From positions 111,058,461-111,122,460 of the forward strand of contig NC_089595.1 in assembly GCF_019320115.1 (NCBI RefSeq): DNA of 64,000 nucleotides, in the 5' to 3' direction. The notes under the pieces were generated by a model that searched no databases, was not told the origin of the DNA, and saw only the letters and a list, made by a program, of their open reading frames with translations. Numbering within the stretch: position 1 is the first letter of the stretch; each line of letters opens with the position of its first letter. Both the position numbers and the translations under genes were made by a program. Below are positions 53,870 through 64,000 of the stretch, one piece after another. The DNA is from Miscanthus floridulus. Taxonomy: Eukaryota > Streptophyta > Magnoliopsida > Poales > Poaceae.

Positions 53870-56677
53870 ATGTTCAATTCCGAGATCGATGCGGGGAACA
53901 TTATCGCGGTATCCGAAGAAGATCTTAAGGAAGAGCAGAGGCAAGCTATGGAAAAGGCTGTAGAAGAATACAGGCAGCTTTGTCTGAAATCGTTTAGCCT
54001 GAACAAGAGTGGACAAGTCATCCAGAAGCAAGATTTGCCGTTGCCTCGGCAGGTTACCTTTGACTCCAATCCTGGTAAACTTCAAGAGATGGTTAATTCT
54101 GCAGTAAATCATGCTTTGATTAATCATTCCAATGTGCTGTCCAATACTGTTCATAATGCTGTGGTTCGAACTCTCAAAGAAGGACAAGCGTCACCGCATT
54201 ACGTTGGGCCTGCCTATCACCAACCAGAGCCAGCATCTGTCAATACTCCATCGGCTCCCTCGGCCGTTGTGGGTACAGAAGTTACTTCTTCTCCAGTATC
54301 GGCAGGTTTACCTAATATTCAATCTACACCGATACGATCAGGAGGACGAATTTAGCTTAGTACAGATCTATCGGCATCAGCTATGTCAGGCCCTGTGTCT
54401 CAGAATAGCCAGATTCCTACTAATTGGTGAGGATATGGTATGCCTCCGGAGTCATCTGCTTTCAATCCTGGATTACCTCAAGTGTTTGACGTAGTAGGAA
54501 AAGCTCCTATACCATCGGCTGTTTCGCCGATGGCCCAAGTGCCTCAATATGCCACAGCAACTACTGTGCGAACTAACTCCAGGGGGTTTCCAGATGCCTT
54601 TGGTTCAAACGCCCAGTTCAAATCCATCGGCAAGCTTACTGCCGATGCTAGCAGAAAGCCCCTGTTATGAGTCAAACTGGGGTTCAGTTTATGCCTCAAG
54701 CTGGTTATAATTATCCAACAATGTCAGCAAATTACCAGCCATCGGTAAGTTTTGTACCGATGAGTTCTAATAATGGTTGGTCAGGACAGTTACCTGTTCA
54801 GCATACTAGTTCAGCAAAATCAACAGGTTGCAGGGATTCAACAAGGTCATATGCAAGCTGGTTTTCAGAATCAAGCATCAGCAGCTCAGCCGATGAATCC
54901 TTTCCAACAGGTTAATGGACCACAAGTAACGGCAAATATGCCGATTGCTGGAGATCGTGGGCCACAAAGATATGTGGAAGGATATCAGCAGGTACCTCCT
55001 GTAGAAATTCAGCCAGTTCATCAGCAGGAGGCTGATGCTTTTTGGGCCGATAAGATAGCAGAAATTATGAAGGATCAGTTTGGGATAAAGCCTAAGGTCA
55101 ATACTTATTCTTATCGGACTCCATACCCTCCTGCATATGATTTAATTCCTCTCCCAAATCGGTACAAGGTACCAGATTTCACTAAATTCTCTAGGGCAAG
55201 ATGATACATCAACAATGGAACACGTCAATCGCTTCATTATTCAATGTGGAGAGGCAGCTAGCAGAGATGAATTAAGAGTTCGATTATTTTCATCATCTTT
55301 GTCTGGATCGGCATTTACATGGTTCATTTCATTACCACCAAATTCTATTATTACTTGGGCTGATCTAGAAAAACAATTTCATAAGTATTTCTTTGCTGGA
55401 ATCCATGAAAAGAAGCTTACCGATTTAGTAAAATTGAGACAGCGTAATGATGAATCGGTAGAAAGCTTTGTGCAAAGGCTAAGAGATGTAAAGAATAAGT
55501 GCTACAGTCTGGTGCTGGATGATCGGCAGCTTGCCGATCTGGCTTTCCAAGGGTTATTGCCACATCTTAAAGACAGATATGCTTCTCAGGAGTTTGAAAG
55601 CCTCAGTCATCTTGTGCAAAGGATCTCTGATCAAGATACTAGGATCTTTGAACCTAAAAAGAATTGGAGTAAAAAAGTATCATTTGTTGAAGAAGTAGGA
55701 GATTCTGATTCTGATGAAGAACCAGTTATCGGCTTAGCTGAGTGGGTTAAGAATAAAAAGCCGATATCTTGTCCCTTTGGTCAAAAAGAGCCAGAAAAGT
55801 TTACCTTTGATATCACCAAGGCCGACAAAATATTTGATCTTCTGCTTCAAGAGGGCCAAATTAAGCTGTCACCTAATCATGTGATCCCATCGGCAGAAGA
55901 GTTGAAGAAGATCTTGTACTGCAAATGGCACAATGCAACTTCACACAGTACAAATGAGTGCAAGGTGTTCAGGCAACAGTTACAATCGGCTATTGAATCT
56001 GGGAGAATTAAGTTTGGTACTTCCAAGGCCCAGAAGCCGATGAAAATTGATCAACACCCTTTTCCAGCAAATATGTTGGAGGCCAAAGGGAAGACTAAAG
56101 GTATTGACGTCAGAGGCTGCTGAGAAAAACGCGTCAGTAGATCCCCAACATCGGATAACTACCGATGATGCAAAAAGTAAGGGCTTGCTGGGAGAAAGCA
56201 GTAGTTCCAAAAATCCTCCTCGACCTGGCATTGTGATTACTCATCGAAGGCAGCAGGAGAGGTTGGCGTCAGCGAAATGACCGATATCGACAACAGCAAG
56301 AAGAGAGACGTCAGGAAGAATGGCATCGGCATAAAGATCATTGGAGGTGCCCGTTTTTCATCCATTGCTGGGAAGAAGGTATTAAATTGCCAACTGTTGA
56401 AAATTGCCCTGAGTGCAATGGTTATTATGGGGTCAATCGGTCAGAAAGGAGGTTTCAACCTGGCAATCAGGGTTTATTTATCAATGAGCCGATCAGAGGC
56501 AGAGCATCAGTGCATGATCGGCTGGGGGGCAGACTTAGTGTACATGAAAGGCTTGGTAAACGCGCTGGATATTTTCCAAGGAATCAAGAGGAGCTTGAGG
56601 AAATGGCAAATGCAAGAGTTCCCGATGAGGAAATATTCTACAGGGACCCTAATATACGCCGTGTAGAATCGAACTAG
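53870..56677 (+). pseudogene. Ty3/gypsy gag, broken by stops and single-base shifts
   Basis: The first ATG opens MFNSEIDAGNIIAVSEEDL. The N-terminal half (to ~55200) is low-complexity and Gln/Pro-rich, with in-frame TAG (54353) and TGA (54427). The capsid domain (retrotransposon gag) lies at 55215-56123: EHVNRFIIQCGEAASRDELR, GSAFTWFISLPPNSI, FVQRLRDVKNKCYSL. A C-x2-H-x4-H-x4-C finger, CKWHNATSHSTNEC, follows near 55920-55962. After another shift the second Cys/His block appears (CPFFIHCWEEGIKLPTVENC, then PECNG) near 56340-56420, as in Tat/Retand gags. Several breaks look like single-base insertions. Confidence 0.88.
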
Positions 56678-56866
56678 GACCTGTTATCAGCCGGTTTGGA
56701 AAACCAAGTTTCCTCGATGGTGCCCGGAGGGTCTGACAAAGACAGCAGAGAAGGAGGATGCAACGTGAGCGTCAGGAGGATTTATACCAAGAGGAAAATT
56801 CCTCCAATGAGAGGTCCGGTCATCAGCAGTGGCAGGTAAAACACAAAAATAAGGGTCCATCGGCAG

Positions 56867-57541
56867 ATGTTAATATGGTATTCATGTTGCCGATGGAGTT
56901 TTTGGCACTTATCTGATAATGAGGAAGAAGTTGTTCTCTCTGATCAAGTAGCTCAGTTGACACTAGATCCAATGATGGCTGTTTTTGAGAAACCTACCGA
57001 TGACGAGAGACAGCATCTTAAGGCTTTGTTTGTGAAAGGCAGAGTTGATGGGCAGCCTGTATCTAAAGTACTTATCGATGGAGGGGCTGCGATTAATATT
57101 ATGCCTTATGTGATGTATCGGAAACTTGGTAAGGGAGATCAAGACTTGACCAAAACCGATATGATGCTGAAGGATTTTGAAGGCAATGTGTCACCGGCTA
57201 AAGGGGCAGTATGCGTTGAATTGACCATCGGCAGCAAAACCTTGCCGACGACATTCTTTGTTATTAATGGCAAGGGTGCATATAATCTGCTTCTAGGGAG
57301 GGATTGGATTCATGCTAATTGTTGTGTTCCTTCTACAATGCATCAATGCCTCGTACAGTGGATTGGGGATAAGATTGAGGTTGTCCCTGGTGATTCTTCT
57401 TATATCATCGCATCGGCAGAATCAGATACTTATGAGCGAACTAAATGCATATCAGGAGAAGCTTGGGAAAAAGAGTTCCTTAGAGTTGCTGATTATGAAA
57501 TTCCACCGATCCAAGCAGTCGGTTCTGAAGAAGAGTTTTAA
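56867..57541 (+). CDS. Gypsy aspartic protease domain (pol, open segment)
   Basis: A retropepsin that would mature Gag-Pol. The active-site strand reads SKVLIDGGAAINIMPY, the DGG variant usual in Tat-lineage plant gypsy elements instead of DTG/DSG. TTFFVINGKGAYNLLLGRDW is the second conserved strand-helix (LLGRDW). The frame is open for 224 codons and ends in a stop at 57541, before the reverse transcriptase, so it is no longer joined to the rest of pol. Confidence 0.85.
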   Translation: MLIWYSCCRWSFWHLSDNEEEVVLSDQVAQLTLDPMMAVFEKPTDDERQHLKALFVKGRVDGQPVSKVLIDGGAAINIMPYVMYRKLGKGDQDLTKTDMMLKDFEGNVSPAKGAVCVELTIGSKTLPTTFFVINGKGAYNLLLGRDWIHANCCVPSTMHQCLVQWIGDKIEVVPGDSSYIIASAESDTYERTKCISGEAWEKEFLRVADYEIPPIQAVGSEEEF

Positions 57542-57613
57542 TGGATAGGTTTGCCGATGATGGAAAATTAGGTCAAGGGTTCACATCGGCAGATGATTTA
57601 GTAGAAGTAGATA

Positions 57614-59037
57614 TTGGTGAATGGCGATAGGCCAAGACCTACTTTTATTAGTGCTAAGTTAGATTCCAAGTGTAAGCAGCAAATAACTGATTTGTTAAAA
57701 GAGTATAAAGATTGTTTTGCTTGGGACTATACTGAGATGCCTGGATTAGACCGATCGATAGTTGAACATCGGTTACCTATCAAATCTGGATTTCGGCCAC
57801 ATCAGCAGCCAGCGCGCCGATGCAACCCTAATATACTTCCTGACATTAAGGCCGAAATAACTAAATTAATTGAGGCGAAGTTTATTCGGCAGTGTCGATA
57901 TGCAGAAGTGGATCTCTAATGTGGTTCCTGTTTATAAGAAGAATGGAAAACTTCGTGTTTGTATTGATTTCAGGAATCTCAACAAAGCCACACCGATGGA
58001 TGGCTATCCAATGCCGATTGCTGATTTGTTGATTGATGCTGCAGCCGGACATCAAATTATCAGCTTCATGGATGGTAATGCAGGTTACAATCAAATATTC
58101 ATGGCTGAAGAAGATATTCCCAAGACTGCTTTCAGATGTCCAGGTCATGTAGGGTTGTTTGAGTGGGATAGTCATGACGTTTGGCTTGAAAAATGCCGGT
58201 GCTACTTATCAAAGAGCTATGAACTTTATTTTTCATGAATACATCGGCACATTAGTGGAGATCTACATTGATGATGTGGTGATTAAGTCTGGAGATATCA
58301 CAAAACATCTAGCCGATCTACGAAAGATACTGGAGTGCACAAGGAAGCATGGATTGAAGATGAATCCTAATAAATGTGCATTTGGTGTATCGGCAGGTCA
58401 ATTCTTGGGTTTTATGGTGCATCAGCGGGGCATCGAAATCAGTAGGAAGTCTATTGATGCGAATTAACAAGGTGGTTGCTCCTGCCAATAAGACTGAATT
58501 GCAATCTTTGATCGGTAAGATTAATTTCATTAGAAGATTCATATCTAATCTGTCGGGTAAGATCAAGGCTTTCAGTCCATTACTTAAATTGAAAGCCGAT
58601 CAGGAATTTGTATGGGGAGCTGAGCAGCAGTTAGCCCTCGATGAAATTAAGAAATATTTAACAAATCCTCCAGTGCTAGTTCCACCTCAACACGGGAAGC
58701 CTTTCAGGTTATATTTGTCAACTGATGATACAGTTATCGGTTCAGCTCTTATTCAAGAATTTGAAGGGAAAGAACGTGTTATTTATTATTTGAGCAGAAG
58801 ATTAGTGGATGCTGAGACGAGGTATTCGGCCATCGAAAAATTATGTCTGTGTTTATACTTTTCTTGTGTCAAATTAAGGCATTATTTGTTATCTGCCGAA
58901 TGTACGGTCATATGCAAAGACGACGTAGTCAAGTACATGCTGTCGATGCCGATATTAAGTGGTAGAATCGGCAAGTGGATTTTAGCATTATCAGAATTTG
59001 AACTACGTTACGAATCGAACTAAGGCAGTTAAGGGCA
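57614..59037 (+). pseudogene. Gypsy reverse transcriptase and first RNase H, frameshifted
   Basis: Reverse transcriptase: DYTEMPGLDRSIVEHRLPI, WISNVVPVYKKNGKLRVCID, MDGNAGYNQIFMAEED, MTFGLKNAGATYQRAMNFIF, catalytic YIDDVV near 58264-58281. The first RNase H follows (FRLYLSTDDTVIGSALIQEF, VIYYLSRRLVDAETRYSAIE, CLYFSCVKLRHYLL). Reading frames change near 57905, 58172, 58460 and 59005, and the first three are each explained by one extra base. All catalytic blocks are otherwise recognisable, so the copy is recently disabled. Confidence 0.88.
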
Positions 59038-59041
59038 AGTT

Positions 59042-59245
59042 ATGGCTGATTTCGTCACTCAGCATTGTAATACAGTGGACTCTCTGGAGATTGCTCCCTG
59101 GACACTTTTCTTCGATGGGTCCACATGCGGTGAAGGAGCAGGTATCGGCATTGTGTTGATTTCACCTCAAGGAAGGAAGTATGAGTTTTCATTGCCGATT
59201 GTTGCTACAGTCGACGAAACAATCAGGCTGAATACCAAGCCTTGA
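59042..59245 (+). pseudogene. N-terminal half of a second, plant/archaeal-type RNase H
   Basis: MADFVTQHC starts the linker. WTLFFDGSTCGEGAGIGIVL carries the first catalytic Asp of an additional RNase H distinct from the one at 58700-59000. A single extra base near 59216 separates it from its second half (NNQAEYQALIKGLELL) in the next frame. Two RNase H domains in a row are diagnostic of the Tat lineage of gypsy elements. Confidence 0.82.
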
Positions 59246-60783
59246 TAAAAGGGTTAGAATTACTGAAGGAGATACGTGCCGATGCTGTTGAAATCTTTGG
59301 TGATTCTATGCTAGTTATAAATCAATTGGCTGGAATTTATGAATGCCGAAGTGAAGCTTTGATTTCGTATTATGAAAGATGTTTGCAATTGTTGAAAGGA
59401 TTTAGAGATTTTCGTCTTGAACATATCTCTCGATTGCATAATGAGGAAGCTAATCGACTAGCTCAGCATGCTTCAGGGTATCAGCCTATTCAGGAAGTGC
59501 TAACATCGGCAGTTGATACCGATGACTGGAGGAAGGAGATTGTCGATTATTTAAAGGATCCATATAGAAAGGTTGAGAGACGTATAAGGTTCCAAGCTAC
59601 CAAGTATGTGCTCCTCGATGATGAATTATATTATCGAACTATAGATGGAGTTTTACTTAGATGTGTTAGCAGTGATGAATCGAAAAGCTTGATGGGTGAA
59701 ATTCATGAAGGAGTGTGTGGGGCGCATCAATCGGCTTTCAAGATGAAGTGGATGATCAGAAGGAATGGGTACTATTGGCCGACTATTCTTGAAGATTGTT
59801 TTAAATATTTTAAAGGATGTCAGGGGTGTCAAAAGTTTGGTAATATTCAAAGAGCGCCTGCATCGGCTATGAACCCTATAATCAAACCGTGGCCGTTCCG
59901 GGGATGGGCTATTGATCTCATTGGTCAGATTTATCCGCCATCGAGTAAAGGACATAAATTTATTCTGGTTGCTACCGATTATTTCACAAAATGGGTTGAG
60001 GCAATTCCTTTAAAAAAGGTGACATCGGTTAATATGATTGATTTTGTGAAAGAGCATATTGTTTACCGATTTGGTATTCCTCAGACTATCACTACCGATC
60101 AGGGCACTATGTTTACATCAGGAGAATTTGATGAGTTTGCTGTAGGTATGGGAATTAAAGTTTTAAATTCTTCTCCATATTATGCTCAAGCTAATGGTCA
60201 AGCTGAGGCTTCTAACAAAGGGATCATCAAACTCATTAAGCGCAAAATTGAAGAAAATCCTAGGAGGTGGCATACAGTATTAAATGAAGCCTTGTGGTCA
60301 TATCGGATGTCATGTCATGGTGCAACCAAAGTAACGCCTTATCAGTTAGTATATGGACACGATGCAGTATTGCCTTGGGAAATTAAAGTTGGCTCTAGGC
60401 GAATACGTTCTCAAAATCAGCTGACAGCCGATGATTATAATACTCTTATGAAGGATGAGTTGGAAGATGTGGCGGGTCATCGGTTAAGGGCTTTAGTTAG
60501 CATCGAAGAAAATAAGAAAAGAGTAGCCAGATGGTATGACAAGAAGGTGAAGGTAAAGGAGTTTGCCGATGGAGATCTGGTCTGGAAATTGATTTTACCG
60601 ATTGGGACTAAAAGTTCAAAGTTTGGAAAGTGGTCTCCTAATTGGGAAGGTCCATATCGGATAAATCAGTCTGTTCCTGGTAACGCATATATTCTAGAAA
60701 CCCTCGAAGGGGTTGTGTTTCCCAGAGCATTAAATGGAAAATATTTAAAGAAATATTACCCTAGTATCTGGATGGATGCATAA
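59242..60783 (+). CDS. Second RNase H C-terminal half plus integrase (intact 513-codon segment)
   Basis: Residues 1-80 finish the second RNase H (IFGDSMLVINQLAG, LHNEEANRLAQHA). Integrase follows: HHCC zinc finger with His154, His162, Cys193 and Cys196 (EIHEGVCGAHQ ... CQGCQKFG), and a catalytic core with Asp225 (GWAIDLIG), Asp286 (TTDQGTMF) and Glu322 (NGQAEASNK), giving the D-x35-E spacing. The GPYRI ... KYYPS C-terminal region ends at TAA 60783. The segment has no internal ATG start that matters, because it is the tail of a polyprotein. All catalytic residues are kept although upstream pol is broken. Confidence 0.9.
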   Translation: MIKGLELLKEIRADAVEIFGDSMLVINQLAGIYECRSEALISYYERCLQLLKGFRDFRLEHISRLHNEEANRLAQHASGYQPIQEVLTSAVDTDDWRKEIVDYLKDPYRKVERRIRFQATKYVLLDDELYYRTIDGVLLRCVSSDESKSLMGEIHEGVCGAHQSAFKMKWMIRRNGYYWPTILEDCFKYFKGCQGCQKFGNIQRAPASAMNPIIKPWPFRGWAIDLIGQIYPPSSKGHKFILVATDYFTKWVEAIPLKKVTSVNMIDFVKEHIVYRFGIPQTITTDQGTMFTSGEFDEFAVGMGIKVLNSSPYYAQANGQAEASNKGIIKLIKRKIEENPRRWHTVLNEALWSYRMSCHGATKVTPYQLVYGHDAVLPWEIKVGSRRIRSQNQLTADDYNTLMKDELEDVAGHRLRALVSIEENKKRVARWYDKKVKVKEFADGDLVWKLILPIGTKSSKFGKWSPNWEGPYRINQSVPGNAYILETLEGVVFPRALNGKYLKKYYPSIWMDA

Positions 60784-60868
60784 AAGTATAAGTGCCGATA
60801 ACAGTCCTATCGGCTAGAATTATGCAAGGATGTCAATGTCTCATAAAGTGCCGATACAATAAACAAGA

Positions 60869-63800
60869 TTACAAGTTCAACAAGGATTGGATAGCTAATA
60901 TCGCACGCAGGCGAATCTGGTCGGCTTCCTCCATTTCTTTGATATCGTCATCGGCAGCACCCTCCACAGGCTTGAGTTTTTTCTTCATGGCCAAAGCTTT
61001 GCGAGCCTGGATATCTCTTTCTTGCTGAAGGGCTTTGATGGCATTGGGTAGCTGGCTTTCTTCTTGTTGAGCATGAGTTAAGGCTGCATCGACTTCTTTC
61101 AATTCAGCCAATAGAGCCATCTTCCTTGCCGATAAATCCAAGATTTTCTGCTTAAGTTCAGCACCCGAAGTCTGCAAGTTGCCGATGCCCTTGTGCTTCT
61201 CATCGGCAATTTGTTTCAGTTGTAGCATCTCTTCTTTGAGTTGAGCCTGAGCTGCTCTATCGGCAATACGTTGAGCAGCCCGTTGATATTGTAGTTGGCG
61301 GCTTTCTAAATGGGCTGCTGGGAAGAGTACTTCTTCAACATCGGCAGGGACCTGGCCACGGATTGTTTTGAAAATTGCCTTTGCGGGGTCCGAGTCATCT
61401 ACCAGTTGGGCGGTATCCTGCTGTAGCAAGTTCAGGAGAGCTTCCAACTTGGACTTAGTTTCTGCCGATATTGTTCCCAGTGCAAGGGAAGAACTTGTTT
61501 CCTCTCCATCATCGTCAGAGACGTCAATAGCAAAGGAGAATAGGCTGTTTGGGGAGTCTTGTTCCTGAGGAAAAGAAAAGGAGGTCAGTTAAGGATAAGT
61601 ATGAGTATTGTAAATCAGCTAGGTTAATCGGTTTACCTGTTTCAAGGCAATTTCCTGTGCTTGACTGGAGGAAGCAACCTGGAGTATGCCGTGTGGGGGA
61701 TCGGCTGAGCTTGCCGATGGGATATCCTCTGTGACTTCATCGGTGGTTGGCTCTTGAGGTATGATGACCGATGACATTGGGGCAGATGTAGGGATCGGCA
61801 TGGACCTTTGTCGTTTTGGCTGTGCCTCAGCATCTGTTAAAGCTTTGCGCTTTGCTTGGGCATCGGCAACGATTGGCTGGGGGGCATCGGCACTTGTTGG
61901 TTGTGAAGCTTGGATATCTGGTACGCTTGCCGATGTACCCAATTGTTGCTGCAAAACAAGTGTAAGGTATGATATTTAACAGATAAAATGAGAAGTCAAG
62001 AGGATACCTCTGAAGGTTTGTCAAAAGAAGTGGTGCTTGATATCGGAGGAATTGCCGATGACGATCCAGCAGCAGCTCTTACCCCCTGATGATTAATGTT
62101 AATACAGTTTGTGATCGGCATAAGTAGAAATAAACAAGGTTGTTACCTTGAATGCCTTGACCAAGGTTGTAGCAGCAGCCGATGGAGTGGCCCTAGCTGT
62201 AGCCAATTTGGACTTAGAGGTGATGGTCTTGGTACGGATCTTCTGGTGAGTCAAAGCAGTTAAGGTGGGGGCGTTGTAGCCGATCGGATGATATCGGGGA
62301 AACAGGCTGAAGATCGAAGGGTTTCCCACTTTTGCTCACAGATGGTGCTGGGTTGTTAACCTGTCATAAGAGAGTCAGTTACTGATATATGAAGGGAAAA
62401 GCAGAAGGGAGTTAAAAGAAACTTACTGCGTCGTCAGGGATGGCATATTCAGGGTCGATCATGTGCCGATATGTGTGAGCAGAAGTTGCAAACAGTTGTT
62501 CCTTCCACTCTCGCCACCATTGCTTATATGACTCGGTGATGAAGGATACTGGCGTCCAGGTGGATATATCAACATCTGTAGTATCGGCATCGGGGGAGAG
62601 TTGTACTACCTTGTTCCAATCTGTTCCACAGGTGATTGTTTCCCTGGGTTTGATCACATCGGCAAAGCAAAGTTTGATTGGCAGTTGCCCAAAAGCCAAT
62701 TGACGGGATACTGCCGATGGGTTGTAAAATTCATACGTAATGTTGGTGTTTTTCCCGCTACCAAATGTATTTACTGGAATTGCCCTGGGAGTAATGATGG
62801 CCATCATGAGTTCCTTATCCTGATTCAGGGTGTCATCGGCAAAGTTGAAAAGAAGGGGGAATCTGTTTTCCTCGTCAATATAAGGTACCCAGGCCCTATG
62901 ATCACGAGAAAGACCATTGTAGAAGCTTTGGAAGAATCTGCCGATCTGGTCTTCATTGGCCTCTGTTCCAGGAAGGACAATTATGGCTTCACCAAAATTG
63001 AGGGGTGAGCGTGTTGCCGATTCATCGTCCCCGAGCACATGGTCTTCAGCAATTTCTCGTGGGAATTGTTGGGCAAAAAAGTCCCATTGCAAACGTTTGT
63101 GCATATGGGCATTCAGCCACATGTTGATAAACCACCACGGGCCTCCTAGGTTGCCGATGGGTTCGCCAAGCAAAAGTTTCTGAGACACTTGATGAAGAAG
63201 ATGATAAGTGGAGCTCAGAAGGTATCGGCCAAGAGGAAACCTTACACCATTAGCCAAAAGTTCAGCTGCGGGGAGGAAGGCGTTGGTTGGTCCTACTGAT
63301 CGACCACAGAAGATAAATTTTTCTAACCACATATTCAAGAATGTGGCATGTTCCCTCTGGTTAAGTGTCCCGGTCTTCTGGTATTCTTGAATGTATCCCG
63401 TCCAACCGCCGATGTTGCGGGTATTCACCCTATATTCAGATTTTCTACCATAGATGGAGCCTTCATCGGCAGTTGAAATATCCAAGCCAGTGAGCATGTG
63501 GACATCGGCAAGTGTGGGAGTAGCTGGGCCATGTCCAAACATAAAAGTGTTTGTTGTGTCTGACCAGAAGTAAGCAGCTGCAATCATCATTGATTCATTC
63601 TTCTGCATATCGGCAATAGATAGCCTAATGCATTGGTCTAACTTCCGTTCTGCCCAGTATACTTGCATCGATCTATTAACCCTCAAGTACCAATCTTTCC
63701 ACCCTTTGGTGGTTTTGGGCCAAGATCGGAATGTGTCTTTCCATAAATTCAGAGAGAAATTTTGGGCTCTAAAGGGGATTCTGTTAACCTCTGCATTAAT

Positions 63801-63887
63801 CAGATCAGTTGGATCTGGGTTGCCCATTGGTCCTAGGCATTGGACATGCGGCTGATCGGTTGGAATAACTAATTTGTTGCGCAGTTC
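60869..63887 (-). CDS. Antisense gene of the gypsy element: plant mobile domain (PMD) plus coiled-coil protein, multi-exon, 5' partial
   Basis: A gene convergent with pol, ending 85 bp from the pol stop. Exons inferred (minus): about 62427-63887, 62147-62360, 62008-62085, 61637-61948, 60869-61564, all with GT donors and AG acceptors. The first large exon is ELRNKLVIPTDQPHVQCLGP then MGNPDPTDLINAEVNRIPF, WPKTTKGWKDWYLRVNRSMQ, MIAAAYFWSDTTNTFMFGHG, PTLADVHMLTGLDI, which I assign to the plant mobile domain (aminotransferase-like PMD) of transposon-derived plant proteins. The middle exons are Ser/Ala/Pro-rich with a basic KRKALTDAEAQPKRQR stretch (possible nuclear signal). The last exon is a long Leu/Gln/Glu heptad-like coiled coil. 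The second exon is one base out of phase, from a frameshift or a mis-set border. The first coding exon probably lies right of the window. Confidence 0.75.
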
Positions 63888-64000
63888 CTAAGTTTAAAGG
63901 ATCCGGAGAACAAAAGAAAGGAAAAATCACCAACTGTATGGATTTGCAAAAACTAGGGGAATCAAAGTAAAAGGTAATGGAAGTGGAGCGAACCGCAGGG

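Noticed and set aside
57882..58566. Minus-strand ORFs opposite the reverse transcriptase
   Set aside because: They are antisense shadows of a well-recognised coding region without splice signals or domain content, unlike the antisense PMD gene further right.

Overview
This is nuclear DNA of a panicoid grass. Protein matches to plant families, GT-AG introns, nested LTR retrotransposons, Tourist and Stowaway MITEs and tRNA-derived SINEs all point to Andropogoneae (sugarcane, Miscanthus or Sorghum type), but the species is inferred, not proven. A run of exactly 100 N at 1553-1652 is a scaffold gap. There are no CRISPR arrays, operons or prokaryotic genes.

Four conserved single-copy-type genes form the backbone, and I could rebuild all of their exons in frame. 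(1) RWA/CAS1-domain wall acetylation protein, minus strand, 15 exons, 540 aa (5760-10444). (2) NAT10/Kre33 RNA cytidine acetyltransferase, minus strand, 25 exons, 1024 aa (21602-31273). (3) Solanesyl/polyprenyl diphosphate synthase, plus strand, 6 exons, 404 aa (36137-40909). (4) TDY-class (group D) MAP kinase, plus strand, 10 exons, 596 aa (43579-48961). They are unrelated housekeeping or signalling genes, not a pathway. A tandem pair of small secreted cysteine-rich peptide genes (MEG/ESF1-like) follows: copy 1 may survive through a MITE-derived intron, copy 2 is dead.

The rest is mobile DNA. 1-3110 holds LTR pieces. 11123-12913 is a 0.9-kb tandem duplication. 13060-19251 is a truncated Ty1/copia element (gag, PBS, LTR) with a 2.4-kb solo LTR of another family inside its LTR. 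31778-35617 holds MITEs and a truncated Mutator-like transposase. 53060-64000 is the 5' LTR, gag-pol and 3' antisense gene of a Ty3/gypsy Tat-lineage element with a second RNase H, running off the right edge.

Most noteworthy: the Tat element is saturated on both strands and in all frames with a short motif (TGCCGAT/ATCGGCA) and carries a multi-exon antisense gene with a plant mobile domain, a plausible self-recognition system. Three LTRs (1-1552, 15368-19251 and 16472-18893) carry arrays of GACCGGACGC/GCGTCCGGTC ending about 40-50 bp upstream of their TATA boxes. The solanesyl synthase gene carries a decayed duplicate exon. The MAPK first intron holds a long-hairpin Mutator MITE with a perfect 9-bp target duplication.
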